The notes under the pieces are model-generated. The model was not told where the DNA came from and searched no databases. It saw nothing but the letters and a program-made list of their open reading frames with translations. The translations under genes were made by a program, and so were the position numbers. A DNA stretch of 64,000 nt, taken from Lasioglossum baleicum. Taxonomy: Eukaryota > Arthropoda > Insecta > Hymenoptera > Halictidae. Every line of letters begins with the position of its first letter. Position 1 is the stretch's first letter. The DNA is taken from contig NC_134941.1 in the NCBI RefSeq assembly GCF_051020765.1, forward strand, positions 11,842,001 through 11,906,000. Reading direction: 5' to 3'. Below, in pieces: positions 1 to 12,542 of the stretch.

Positions 1-998
1 GGCGGAAAGATAGATACTCTTTTACGGAAGCACCGATCGAAGATGAGGAATGCCGCTCTCGAATGATAACGATCCCACAAGCCATTGAACCAGGCGGCTT
101 GCATCGACTGGAACAAAAGTAATTTTTGCGGGACGAGAAAGGCCAAGGAGAAGCGGCTCCCCGTGGTCCCCGTGACAGCTTGATCGAGAGGTTCATTGTA
201 TACAAATTTCCCGGGAATTTAGTCCGTAAATTCGCGGTTTATGTAACGACTTGAACAACGGTCGAAGATGATGTCTGCATCGATCGAACGCAGTAGTTAC
301 TTCAGGCTCTCCGGATGGCTCGATCCTGCTCCTTTTAAGGCTCAAAACAGTCCGGATCGAAAGAAAATGTTTACTCGCGCAGTTCTCAATGTTATTTATA
401 CCTGTACAATGTTTTATGAAATATTAAAAATTGAAGAACTCGGGGGCGCGAGGCTGTTTTACATAATATGTTGTAGGATGTTGTGGAATAATTACCAGGA
501 AAGTTTGAAAGAACAAAGTAGAGACTGATACGATTCTGCGAACGGAGGCGGCTGTTCACACGATACTATCGAAAGGGCCGCAAATGCTGGAACAAAAAGC
601 TGCTTCGTCTGAACCGGCTACCGGTCAGCTAGTTGATCGACCTTTACTTGTAACTTCAGGCCAGTAGCTCGCCTTTACGAGCGGATATTTAAAAGGCAAG
701 GTGCACTTGTGATCCCTACAGTAATCTGCAAGGAAACATCCCTAATTGTAAGACAAATAACCCATATATCTCTTTTTATCCTAATGAATTTTCAGCATTT
801 TTAAATACCGTACGTGGAACCCTACCTGAGTGAAAAAGTATTACACAAAATTCCGAACCATATATGGCCTCTTGACCACCATATAAAGTTCCGACAATAT
901 TTCTTCCGAAAAATATAAAATTCTTTATTATGCAGTTGAAATGCAGTAACAAAATAATATTAAAATAATATAGTATAATTATTCTAACTGGCATATTA
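1..998. other. 3' flank of KNL1, no gene seen
   Basis: About the first 700 bases are noticeably more GC-rich than the next 37 kb. I see no exon with convincing splice sites or a recognisable protein. The longest open frame here (268-528, +) has no recognisable content. The part from about 750 to 998 is AT-rich and should hold the 3' UTR of the leftward KNL1 gene. Confidence 0.6.
924..929 (-). terminator. candidate polyadenylation signal of KNL1
   Basis: On the minus strand this reads AATAAA, about 70 bases after the KNL1 stop codon (999-1001). It is the first canonical signal downstream of that stop. Confidence 0.5.
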
Positions 999-3900
999 TT
1001 ATGATACGTTAGTTGCGAATGCAGACTGCTCCATCAAGTATATATAATCTCGCACATCGTTCATAAACCTTCGCAAAAACTTGTGGTCCTTCTTTATATT
1101 CTGCATTAACTTTTTAATCTCCGCCTCCCTGTAAAACAGTAACGGTTATCCGGTGATCGAATTTTCGATACAGCTTAAAAACAGAATTTATTAACAGACC
1201 TCACGGAGCCTAATAAACAATGTACATTGATATCCTCAGAGTCAATCTTTGCGAATGGTTTAATGGCCACTGTTACCCGCAATAAAGTATCTACCTCTTT
1301 CGTATGAGAATAAAAGGATACACTGGAAAAAAGGAGAGATTACATGTATATTACATGTAACGTAGAACGCATCAATAAATTGTTTTTATTAATTACCTAT
1401 CCCGAGCGATCTCCATTACATGTAAATCCTCCAATCGTTGCACTTCAAACATGAAACGTGCGGCTAGCTTTACTTCCTTTGATACATAATCCAACATTGA
1501 CGTAATATCTTCAACACTCTTATACAAATCGATTAGTTTTATGACATCTATACTTTCTAAAATTATCCGGTGAACCATACTTATTAAATTATCTGCATCG
1601 TCTGGTGGAAATAATTTTTAATAGGATTTTGTTATTTGTTTTGTAAAACTATTTATCAAAACACTGTCCTACGAGCTCACCTGCCAGACGAGAAATTATC
1701 TTAATATTTTTAATAAATTGGCCACCCGAGATATCGTAATCATCCCCCAAGTATACTACTATCAATAACGAACAGGACATGAATCCTGCTATAAACATTT
1801 TCTTCTCAATATTTTCATGGTATATTTCCCAAATAATTTCATTACTAAAAATAAAACGTACAAGAATTATTATACACTTTTTAGAAGACTATTTCAACGT
1901 TTTCATTAAATATACCTTTCAGCGCAAGCGCGCAATTTCTTTACCAACGAAGAAAACGGATCCAGCTCAATCGAGACATCATTCTCTACAAGAGAAATCT
2001 GCGAATCAATTTCTTGCAGGTCTACTTTCATTGCATTACTCGATGTGACTTCGTCGCTCTGAAAATGTTTCTCTTCAGCAGAGTCATCTCTATCCAAGAC
2101 AGACTGTTCCATAATTTGATTCTCTGTATTGGAATTATTCTGTATTTCCTTATCTCGAGGAGGACTGACGACATTATTTAAAAGAATGTTCTGGTTAATG
2201 TTTGTTGTCGACGAGGAGCCCTCAAACGCTTGAACTTCCGTGATAGCACTATCATTGAACGATAGTCGCAATCGATGCGCTTCTAGTCCCTTTTCTTTTC
2301 TGGACTCATCTACAACATTTTGCTGATCAAATTCCAGAGTTTTCTCAGATAAATCCTGAACAATTTTTATAAATGAATGGTCTTCCCGACTACAGTTCTT
2401 ATTCACTGATACATCTTCAATAAAATCATTTAAGCAATGAAACGACGGTGGTGTAATCAACTGCAATTCCTCTACACCAATAAAAGCTTGCGCCTGGCAA
2501 CTACTTGTATTTTGCACATCATTATTCGTTTTTGTACTTTGACTATATTTATTAATATTATTCGTGAATGAATGATCGGTGTCTAATGATTTTATAGTGT
2601 ATGTTCTTCGAGGATGCGGTATAGTGTCTTTGCGTGGCAAGCATTCTCTTTGATTCGGATTTGGTGTTACGGTGTGCAAGATATCATTCGATGCAGAGTT
2701 AGGTGTAGCGCAAACTGCTCCCGTGTTATCTAAGTTTAAAGCTGAAGCAGAAATATCTTGCACCGGAGAATCATTCAAGGCCGTGTTAGCTTCGATATTT
2801 ACTAGACTTGGAACTTCGCTCGAAGAAGGTTCGTCGACAATTTTAGCTTCCGAAATTTCTACATTACTCATTGTGCAGTTCTTTTCTTCCGAAGATTCGC
2901 TTGAATCTAACAAAGGGGCAACTACTACAGCAGTGATGTCTCTTAGGACATCATCAGGTATGGTAAATCGATTCAAGGAATCTGAGGAAGATCTGTTCTC
3001 AATATTCTCGGGTAGCCTCATTCGTGTAACCCCAGACATGTTCGTAATAGCATCTTCTAATTGAGGAATATTCTCGAATAGCGGTATAGCTTTAATCATT
3101 TCCATGGTATTGTTTGGAAGCAATACACTTTTGTCTTGAACAGTTACGTTAGATTCATGATTTTCCACCTTCCTTTCAGAGACGTCCATTTTATTTAGAG
3201 GAGGTACCACAGCTGTGATTGCCATTGAATTATCCTGAAATATCCTAGTTTTGTCAGTGTTATTTATACAAGACACCACAGCTGTAGTCGTCACCGAATC
3301 ATTGTGGAAAATCCTAGTTCTGTCAGATTCAACATCCAAGTTACCCGACTGCATTTTAGGTATTATTGATATGGCTGCGGTAAATTCCATTCCTTTGTCA
3401 TTATACATTACAGTTTTATCGAAACCTCCAGTCCTATGGGAATCTACAAGGCACGTCGCATTTTCAAAGATATTTCTCTTGGCTGATTTCGTTATCTCCA
3501 TCATGTCATTCATACATGTGATATCATTCTCATTTTGTTCAATCGTTGTTTTTGATAATAATATATCATCGTGAATTTTGTCTCGTTGCACCCTATCTGC
3601 GTAGACATTTATTGGTACAGCTTCAGTTACATCCATAGATACATTATGGCAAATGCTAGTCATTTTATCATAGCTAAGTGTTTTTTCTTGCAAATCATGT
3701 GATTTAGTTGGTACTGCCGCAGTCATGTCCATCGAAAAATCTTTGAAATTATTAGTGCGTTCCGTGTATGTTTCCTTTTCTTGCAAATTGTATGATCTGG
3801 TAGGCACTGCAGCAGTCATTTCCATTGAAGCGTTATTGAAATTTTTCGTGTGCTCCGAGTATGTTTCCTTTTCCAGCACATTGTACCGTCTAGTAGGCAC

Positions 3901-6900
3901 TGCAGCAGTCATTTCCATTGAAACGTTATTGAAATTTTTAGTGCGTTCCGTGTACGTTTCTTTGTCTAGCAAACTGTATGGTCTAGTAGGCACTGCAGCA
4001 GTCATTTCCATCGAAAAATCTTTGAAATTTTTAGTGCGTTCCGTGTATGTTTCTTTTTCTTGTAAGTTGTATGGTCTAGTAGACACTGTAGTAGTCATTT
4101 CCATTGAAGCGTTATTGAAATTTTCCGTGTGCTCCGAGTATGTTTCCTTTTCCAGCACATTGTAGGGTCTAGTAAGCACTGCAGCAGTCATTTCCATTGA
4201 AGCGTTATTGAAATATTTACTGCGTTCCGTGTATGTTTCTTTGTCTAGCAAACTGTATGGTCTAGTAGGCTCTGGAGCAGTCATTTCCATCGAAAAATCT
4301 TTGAAATTTTTAGTGCGTTCCGTGTATGTTTCTTTTTCTTGTAAGTTGTGTGGTCTAGTAGACACTGCAGTGGTCATTTCCATTGAAGCGTTATGGAAAT
4401 TTTTCGTGTGCTCCGAGTATGTTTCCTTTTCCAGCACATTGTAGGGACTAGTAGGCACTGCAGCAGTCATTTCCATTGAAACGTTATTGAAATTTTTAGT
4501 GCGTTCCGTGTACGTTTCTTTTTCTAGCAAACTGTATGGTTTAGTATACACTGCAGCAGTCATTTCCATTGAAGCATCATTGAAATTTTTAGTGCGTTCC
4601 GTGTATGTTTCCTGTTCTTGCAAATTGTATGGTCTAGTAGACACTGCAGCAGTCATTTCCATTGAAGCGTTATTGAAATTTTTCGTGTGCTCCGAGTATG
4701 TTTCCTTTTCCAGCACATTGTAGCGTCTAGTAGGCACTGCAGCAGTCATTTCCATTGAAGCGTTATTGAAATTTTTAGTGCGTTCCGTGTACGTTTCTTT
4801 GTCTAGCAGACTGTATGGTCTAGTAGGCTCTGCAGCAGTCATTTCCATTGACGTATCATTGAAATTTTTAGTGCGTTCCGTGTACGTTTCTTTGTCTAGC
4901 AAACTGTATGGTCTAGTAGGCACTGCAGCAGTCATTTCCATCGAAAAATCTTTGAAATTTTTAGTGCGTTCCGTGTATGTTTCTTTTTCTTGCAAATTGT
5001 ATGGTCTAGTATGCACTGCAGCAGTCATGTCCATTGAAGCGTTATTGAAATTTTTCATGTGCTCCGAGTATGTTTCCTTTTCCAGCACATTGTAAGGACT
5101 AGTAGGCACTGCAGCAGTCATTTCCATTGAAACGTTATTGAAATTTTTAGTGCGTTCCGTGTACGTTTCTTTTTCTAGCAAACTGTATGGTTTAGTAGAC
5201 ACTGCAGCAGTCATTTCCATTGAAGCATCATTGAAATTTTTAGTGCGTTCCGTGTATGTTTCCTTTTCTTGCAAATTGTATGGTCTAGTAGACACTGCAG
5301 CAGTCATTTCCATTGAAGCGTTATTGAAATTTTTCGGGTGCTCCGAGTATGTTTCCTTTTCCAGCACATTGTAGGGTCTAGTAGGCACTGCAGCAGTCAT
5401 TTCCATTGAAGCGTTATTGAAATTTTTAGTGCGTTCCGTGTACGTTTCTTTGTCTAGCAAACTGTATGGTCTAGTAGGCTCTGCAGCAGTCATTTCCATT
5501 GAAGCATCATTGAAATTTTTAGTGCGTTCCGTGTATGTTTCCTTTTCTTGCAAATTGTATGGTCTAGTAGGTACTGCCGTAGTCATTTCCATCGATAAAT
5601 CTTTGAAATTTTTGGTGCGTTCCGTGTATGTTTCTTTTTCTTGCAAATTGTATGGTCTAGTATGCACTGCAGCAGTCATGTCCATTGAAACGTTATTAAA
5701 ATTTTTAGTGCGTTCCGTGTATGTTTCTTTTTCCAGCAAATTGTATGCTCTAGTAGACACTGCAGCAGTCATTTCCATCGAAAAATCTTTGAAATTTTTC
5801 GTGTGCTCCGAGTATGTTTCCTTTTCCAGCACATTGTACCATCTAGTAGGCACTGCAGCAGTCGTTTCCATTGAATCGTTACTAAAATGTCTAGTGCGTT
5901 CCGTGTATGTTTCTTTTTCTTGCAAATTGTATGGTATAGATGATACTGCCATAGTCATGTCCGTCGTGAGATTGTTGAAATTTCCAGGGCTCTCTGCGTG
6001 TGCATCTAATTCTACACTAATAGGAGATTTGTTCTTTAAGAGTTGGATCGAAGTATTATGAAGTGTCTCGGGTACTATCCTTTTTCCAGTATAATTTATG
6101 CTAGAATAGGTATTATGACTAATTGCTTCTGTAAAGTCCATTTGCGTACTCATAGTACAAGTAGCATTCAATTTGTTCGACTTAAAATTATTTCCATTTG
6201 AGTCTTGACCATTCACAACCTTGCTAGATATATTTACATCTGGATCGTGGAATGCAACAGAGCGTCTATGTACATAACTCTCACTATTCACTGGTAAATC
6301 AAATGCAAGTACAGATTCTTTTATCTCCCTTGCTGTACTACGAAAAATGTTTCCTGATGAACCTATTAATACCTCCTTCTCTGTCAGTTGTTTGTTTATC
6401 GATTCTGTTTCATCTGATGCAGTTCTACAAACTGCTTCATGATCTGTTGCAATCAGATTTGCCTTCACTATTTCATCACGGACAAAACATATGTTAGATT
6501 TCTTGGTGGCGCATGTATCAACAGTTTTAGGATTATCAGACACTAAGTCATTACGATGGCCTGTTCTAATTTTTACATTTTCCTTGTATGAACCTTCGTT
6601 ACAATCATGTTCTTCGTATGTACTGTCCCAGACAGTCCCTTGCTCCAAGGAATTACAGAATTCTCTGCACAACGAATTAAATAATTATACTTCTAGGAAA
6701 TTTCAGGGAACAAAGTTTTACAGACAAAAAAACGAAACTCACTTTACATGTTTCTTTTCTGCAAAGCTGACACGTCTCTTAAGCTTTGTCGTAGACACCG
6801 GACTACTTTCATTGAACGATTCAGTGAAATTTACATTCTGCAATGGCTGTCGTGGTTTAGGAGGCTTAAGAATCTATATACAATATAAAAATGAATAAAT

Positions 6901-7389
6901 CAACAAAGCATGTTGTTAAATCCAAGCATATGCAGTGTACACAAAGCAAAACCAAAAATGACAAACATTCGTGTTAATTCATTGTACTATTGTATGTGTA
7001 TAAACATACTTACAGAAGATCGCCTCGAGCTACTTGTAGCAGGTTTGGAGGGAACCCTATAAAACATTAAGTAATATAATTCAATTACAAATTCAAATGT
7101 ATAAGAATCCCTTAACACTATTAAGTTCCATAATTAATACTTCATATACTAAATTTCTCCATAATTCAGTTCATAAACAATGTTATGTTATTGGAGTACA
7201 TCGGGAATCAAAATTTTACAATTCCCCGTCAAATTCTCGATACTTCTTCGTACTTAACGTTTCCATTTATAATTGGGAACAATATGAATATGTTCAGATA
7301 AAATATAATGAAACAAATGACGTTTTACTTACATTTCATTATATCTTATGAACTCGATTCAAATTCAAACGGATTTTGGAAGGTGTCAT
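999..7389 (-). CDS. KNL1: KNL1/Spc105R kinetochore scaffold protein
   Basis: Outer-kinetochore scaffold of the KMN network, which recruits Bub3-Bub1/BubR1 and PP1. Exons read on the minus strand: 7333-7389 (probable first exon), 7014-7056, 6743-6873, 1916-6664, 1681-1844, 1397-1601, 1200-1322 and 999-1128. From the second exon on, one frame of 1,848 codons runs through all junctions. The N-terminus has both PP1-docking motifs: SILK (SS ends one exon, ILKPPKP starts the next) and KRRVSFAEKK. The 4.7-kb exon carries about 24 near-identical 31-residue repeats with MEMT cores (MELT motifs, MPS1 phospho-sites) plus about eight degenerate ones. The last four exons encode the alpha-helical/RWD C-terminus that binds the MIS12 complex (e.g. 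LLRVTVAIKPF). Identification is firm. The start is not: the exon beginning MTPSKIRLN meets a stop before the donor and is one base out of phase with exon 2. Confidence 0.93.
3720..5950 (-). repeat. 93-bp tandem repeat array encoding MELT motifs (about 24 units)
   Basis: Each 93-bp unit encodes 31 residues of the form ETYTERTKNF, then NNAS or KDFS, then MEMTAAVPTRPY. Both TxxF (TKNF) and MEMT, the T-omega and MELT parts of a Bub-recruiting module, are present in nearly every unit. Three linker types (YNLQEK, YSLLDK/LLEK, YNVLEKETYSEH) alternate. As a result, near-identical blocks recur at 279 bp (3 units) and once at 372 bp (4 units), which indicates multi-unit duplication. Open frames on the opposite strand here are shadows of the repeat. 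Confidence 0.95.
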
Positions 7390-8181
7390 CTTGACAAGAA
7401 TCTCTACCAACCACTATTCGCGCTTTAATTGAAGCCATGCCTAGTTTTCATGAACATTTCATGAATTACGAAGTATATCAGAGGCGAAACTCTTGTTGGA
7501 CTCTTTGATGTTTGTCTCCCTAATTTGGTGTCTTCGATATCCTATTTAAAATTTATATTTGTTTATATTTTTATCTATACAAAATTATTATCATCATACC
7601 TCGTACGTAATTGAATATTTTTGCACATTACAGACGAATTGCATTGTTGGAACATTCCCGTAAGCCGAACTTGCGGGCGCACGCGCACTGGGAGTTAGTC
7701 ACAGAAGAATTATCGGAGTTTCGCTCCTACATATAAGAATTTTCTATTGACAATTTGTCATTGCGATAGCGGCTTAATTAGATCGAACAGAAGACACTGT
7801 ACATGGAAACGGGGTTTTATCGGACCATAAATAAATCGTAATCTGCAACCAATGATAAGTCGCCAAATATGTGATTTCATTTAGTGACGCTTATAAAAAT
7901 ATATCAGCGATTAAATACTGGTTCCTGTTTTTGCATAGTTGCAGTGGTATATTATTGTCGACTCAGTCCTCCGTTTGAAGTTTAAATAAATGAATACATA
8001 GTGGTGCTGGTGGAAGTCAGCAGACGGATCTAACAAATAAAACAGACGCACCGTATAAAATCTTCGAAACCACAGTAATATCAATTTGCCTCGGTATCAT
8101 CGTTAATTAACACTGTCCAAGTAATTGACAGTGGACGTCCAGCTGAGCGAGAGAAAACGTAGAAGTCAAAGTACCACAATA
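7390..8181. promoter_or_regulatory. divergent KNL1/Herp upstream region
   Basis: This 0.8-kb gap separates the leftward KNL1 start from the rightward Herp start and probably contains both promoters and 5' UTRs. Just inside the KNL1 5' end there are TTTGAA sequences like the cell-cycle CHR motif. I saw no full ER-stress element (CCAAT-N9-CCACG) near Herp. Confidence 0.45.
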
Positions 8182-10091
8182 ATGGAAGGTGCCGTGGTGA
8201 AACTAATCATAAAAACACCGAATCAGCAAATTAAAGATCAAGTTGTTAATTGTGATATCGAATGGACCATCGGTCGATTAAAAGAATATCTGTCCGAGGT
8301 TTATCCTAGCAAACCAGTGAGTCTCGTTTGCTTGCATTTCTGTATTTAATCGTACGAAATTTTTTGTGAAAGTCTATCTCGATCGACGGTGAAAGCATAA
8401 TGTATATTTACTGTCGTCGTTCAAGAAACACGACAATGTCTAAAACTCTTCTGTTTTTTTTCTTTTTTGACATACCCGAATGGAAACATTTCTAACACTG
8501 TATCATTTATCAGATAACAATGTATCTTGTCAATAATAACGTCTGCTCCATATTTCTATTGCATTAACGCATTCGAGACTGGTAATGTAGTTAGTCCTAT
8601 GTCGTTTAACCCACTGTAAAACTAATGACCATAGCAGCTGAAGAAGCAACATAAAATGATAAAAGAAACGAAAAGCTATCTTAACTCGAGAATTAAACAT
8701 TTCTTCTTACCTACAATAATTCCATTCTGTATGATCTTTTTTCTTTTTATGGATATGAAATTGATGTAACGCCTCTTTCAATACTTAAATGTTTAGTGAT
8801 TGATTATACCAACATATTTCGCCACGCGATTATAGACTTTGGTCAGCTAAGCTTCCCATCTGACAACCTCTGGTCACGAATGTTATTCGTACGTTATTTA
8901 CCGGATTATAATTGATATCTGTTCACAGGAAAGAGCAAGTCAAAAACTAATATATTCTGGACAGTTGTTGAACGACTCCACATGCTTGAAGGATGTCCTA
9001 AGGCAATGCGACGGACAAGAAGATCAAGCTTACACCGTTCATTTAGTTTGTGCTTCTCAAAAAATGATGCCAGAACAGAATAAAGAAAGCACAAGTAGTA
9101 TCGCTTCTTCTGCGAGAAGTACAGTGGAATACACAAGATTAAACGACACGAGCAATGTACAAAATTTGGCTCAGAATATTAATAACTTCACTATACAACA
9201 TAGTCCTACCCAATTGTACTCTACACAGCAATATTTTGACCCACGGAACAGTCAGCAAATGGCTTGGATGCAACAGGCGTACACGCATTATTTTACACAG
9301 TACATGCAACTGTAAGTGAAGTCTCGCTACTCTCTTCTTATCAAATATTAAAAGTATGCAATAATAAATATTATTTCTGTTTTGTAGAATGGCGGCACAA
9401 GGAATCCCACTGCAAACTAGCATTCCATATGTACAACAAATGAATGTTAATACCAATGATAGTGTTCAAAATTCATATGGGAATAATACTAGTAATAATA
9501 ACAATAATAACAATGTAGGTGATGAACAGCAGCAACCTGCTGTTCAAGATGCTGATATTAATGGTGGAAACAACGGTGCTGAAGAGGATGGAGCATTTAA
9601 CATAGATTGGCTAGATTTCTCTTATACTTTGTCCAGAATAATTATTCTCTTCACTCTTTTATATTTCTACTCGTCTCCGCTGAGATTCCTAATTGTCATG
9701 TTTCTCGGCTTCACGATGTACCTGTAAGTTCGTATATTCACGATTCACGTGTAAGTAATCATGCACAATTTGGGGAAAAGATTGAATAGACTCGATATTT
9801 TGCAGATATCAAGGCGGTTTCTTCCGAGTACAACCTATTCTTTTGCCAGAGAATAATAACGGCCGAGTAGACAGAGTAGATAACAATAATCAAATATTGC
9901 AAAACGAGGCTGCTGGACCCCAGCCCGTAGCTCAGCAACAAAATGGTCAGACACCGACAGTGCACGCAGAACCTATGACAAACGCGAACGAAGAGCACGA
10001 AGAAGAAAGACCAGGAGCCCTCGCTTTCACTTGGACATTTTTCAGTACATTTTTCGCATCTATTATCCCAGATCAGCCGAATGCTATATAA
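8182..10091 (+). CDS. Herp: Herp, ubiquitin-like ER membrane protein (HERPUD family)
   Basis: ERAD component that links the Hrd1 ubiquitin ligase complex in the ER membrane and is induced by the unfolded protein response in other animals. Exons: 8182-8316, 8929-9311, 9388-9723 and 9806-10091, giving 379 residues (human HERPUD1 391). A ubiquitin-like domain spans about residues 5-85 (VKLIIKTPNQQ, KLIYSGQLL). A low-complexity Q/N-rich middle follows, with a run of Asn. The hydrophobic hairpin at about residues 253-285 starts at DWLDFSYTLSR, a family hallmark, and the protein ends in an acidic tail and SIIPDQPNAI. The ATG at 8182 directly precedes the Ubl; an upstream in-frame extension has no ATG. 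A poly-A signal lies at 10213. Identification is firm; regulation by stress is inferred from the family only. Confidence 0.93.
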
Positions 10092-10212
10092 TGCGACGAG
10101 TGCTTACAGCTTCTTGCACTCGCTTCTCTTGTAAAGTTAATTTTCTTGTTGAAAACGTTTTCAGGGCATGACACTGAACCCGTAGCGGTGGTCTCTCTCA
10201 GTATAAAAATCG

Positions 10213-10218
10213 AATAAA
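10213..10218 (+). terminator. polyadenylation signal of Herp
   Basis: AATAAA 122 bases after the Herp stop codon. Confidence 0.6.
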
Positions 10219-11001
10219 TATTAACACTTTACCTATTGGAGGTTTATTAACAGTATTTTCAATGAATGTGCTACATCACAAACAAATCTTGGAAATTCTT
10301 CAAAATCTTTTGATCGCTTCTTATCTTGTCTCTCTATATAACCATGGCAATCATGTTCGAGTCGCCGGCAATGTATAAGAATAATCCTGTTTCGGGAGTT
10401 TTTGTACGTAGCCGACGAGCTGAGATGCTTGAGCTCGGAAAAAACCGTTTGCCAGTCGTACTATTTCTTTTTTCACTCTCGCAGCACCGTCCGTTAGGGC
10501 ATTGACGAACACGTTTGGTGCTGTCTTGTTCGTACAATTTCAAAATTCCCGAAACTTATTTTTTCTGTAGTTTCATGTATCCTACGTTCGTGGGCTTTTC
10601 AATTATACGCAGTTTCATTCTCATCCCGTTTACTTTCATCGTTCAATTCTTCTCATCCATTTCACTGATCATTAGATTTTCGCATTTCTTATACATACCA
10701 TTTATGTATGATATAATTCTTGCACATCTACTCAGTCTCTTGCCATATTCTCATCTGTCTTCCTCTTCCTCCATTTACTACTTCGTATTCTCTTTCTACC
10801 TCCTCTCTTCGAGACATCGCATGCCAGGAAATATCGCTACATCACACTAATGGCAGGGATTTATTATTAGTAAAATGTCTATAAACAATCCTTAGCTGTG
10901 AATCATTGAACTTCAGAAAGCTATTAAACAATCACCAGTGGGTAATGTGTTAAGACGAAAATTAACATTGTTAGGAATTCCAAAAGTGACTTTTATACAT
11001 A

Positions 11002-11012
11002 TTATATATATG

Positions 11013-11044
<32 letters not shown>

Positions 11045-11045
11045 T
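11002..11045. repeat. (TA)n microsatellite
   Basis: Nearly pure alternating TA with two G interruptions. Confidence 0.85.
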
Positions 11046-11562
11046 GCTTCAAGCAAACTGCATTTTTATATAGATATTTTCATTGGTATATATGTGAACC
11101 TTTAAGAGTTATGTCAAGACTACCCCAGGGTTTATACGAGATCAAACAATCGATGATTATATTCTGTAGCAGATGACTTTAGCTTCGAATTCAATGAAAG
11201 AGTTTTAATGATCGTCTCAAAATGTCTAGGATTTGTTGTATAATAAACTTTCTGTTTTTGTAGTTCTATAAAGGTACAACGACAAAAAGAGATATATACT
11301 GTGTATATAAATAAATTATTGTAGAGCTTGTAAGGTATACTTGATATAAAAATCAAAAAAGGGATGAATAGAAAAATTTCAAGCTGGCCAATTTTTTGTT
11401 TATAGATTATTACAGCAATAAGTACGTTGTGCAATGATTATTTCTGTGATTTTAAACGCGGGTGAATTTTCGGATGCACCTTGTACATTGTACAATGTAT
11501 TATCTTTGAGCTCTGCTCGATATACATATATAAATATATATATATATATATACATGTACATA

Positions 11563-11744
11563 CAGGGTGTCCCAAAAGTCGACCAATCGACAGTTTGCGC
11601 GCCGGGCCAACTGATTGGTCCGTGTTTTTCGTTAATAACTCCTAAACAAAGCCGCGGATAACATTTTTGCTAAGGAAAATGTCACTTCAAATGGTCTCAG
11701 GAACTTCCCATTTCCGGGATGTTCAGGAATTTTGGGACACCCTG
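11563..11744. mobile_element. 182-bp MITE with CAGGGTGTCCCAAAA terminal inverted repeats
   Basis: The left end reads CAGGGTGTCCCAAAA and the right end is TTTTGGGACACCCTG, an exact inverted match. Both ends are flanked by TA, the duplication expected of Tc1/mariner-type insertions, although the surrounding (TA)n makes that weak evidence. The interior has no coding capacity, so this is a non-autonomous element. Confidence 0.8.
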
Positions 11745-12542
11745 TATATATATTTATATATATGTATACATATAATTACTATTATAAATAATAAGTTATA
11801 CATACATATATATAAATAATATATTAACTAAAGATGTTCTTAAATTGTAGAATTTCTGTAATTTCTTAAATAGTGATATAAAACCATCATTAATAAATCG
11901 TACATAAATACAATACGATAGAAAATAAACGATTTGGAAAAAAATCAGTGAACCTTAATTATTCTTCGGCACTGTGAACATTCTATAAAATTAGCGGCTT
12001 TTAAATAAGCTGACCATATAACACAAGAACATGTATTTAATGTACTTGCGAAATTCTAAGAGATTACATTATACAGCCGTGGTATTATAGAGGTTGGTTG
12101 ACGACACATGTTTCGGAAATGCATCAGTAATTTATAAGTTTCTATCGAATGACAAGGTAGGTATCATTCAGAGAATTGATTATTCCGCTAAAGATATATT
12201 AAACTAGAATATGAAATTGTTAAAATCACGAGAAATACCATTCCATTTGATTCTAACCTTATTTGTGATTTTCAAGGTCCGCATTTATTTTAGAGCTCAT
12301 ACATATTTACATACACATGTAGATACCGTCATTCATATTTACGTACTCGCGTATATAGTTTTCAGATTTGTAGCAATCCTTATAAGTAAATGAATAGAAA
12401 TTACTCGGTACATTACCGAAAAGAAAAATAATGAAATGTTCGAGGTAGCATTAAGAAAATAACAAGCATATTTCATGAATAGTTTTAAAGTTGTATAACT
12501 AATTTTGAAATGTTTAGTTTGTAGTCGAATTAAATCACAAAG

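Larger units (their letters stand above)
10219..12542. other. intergenic, AT-rich, with TA microsatellites and a MITE
   Basis: No supported gene. The region contains alternating (TA)n tracts around 11002-11045 and 11521-11555, and a short TA-flanked transposon (11563-11744). The last few hundred bases should hold the COQ8 promoter and 5' UTR. Confidence 0.6.

Noticed and set aside
268..528. 86-codon open frame near the left edge
   Set aside because: No recognisable sequence, no splice partners and no conservation cue.
3725..6061. A series of 78-214-codon open frames on the plus strand across the KNL1 repeats
   Set aside because: They recur at the repeat period and are the antisense reading of the 93-bp units, with no independent signal.
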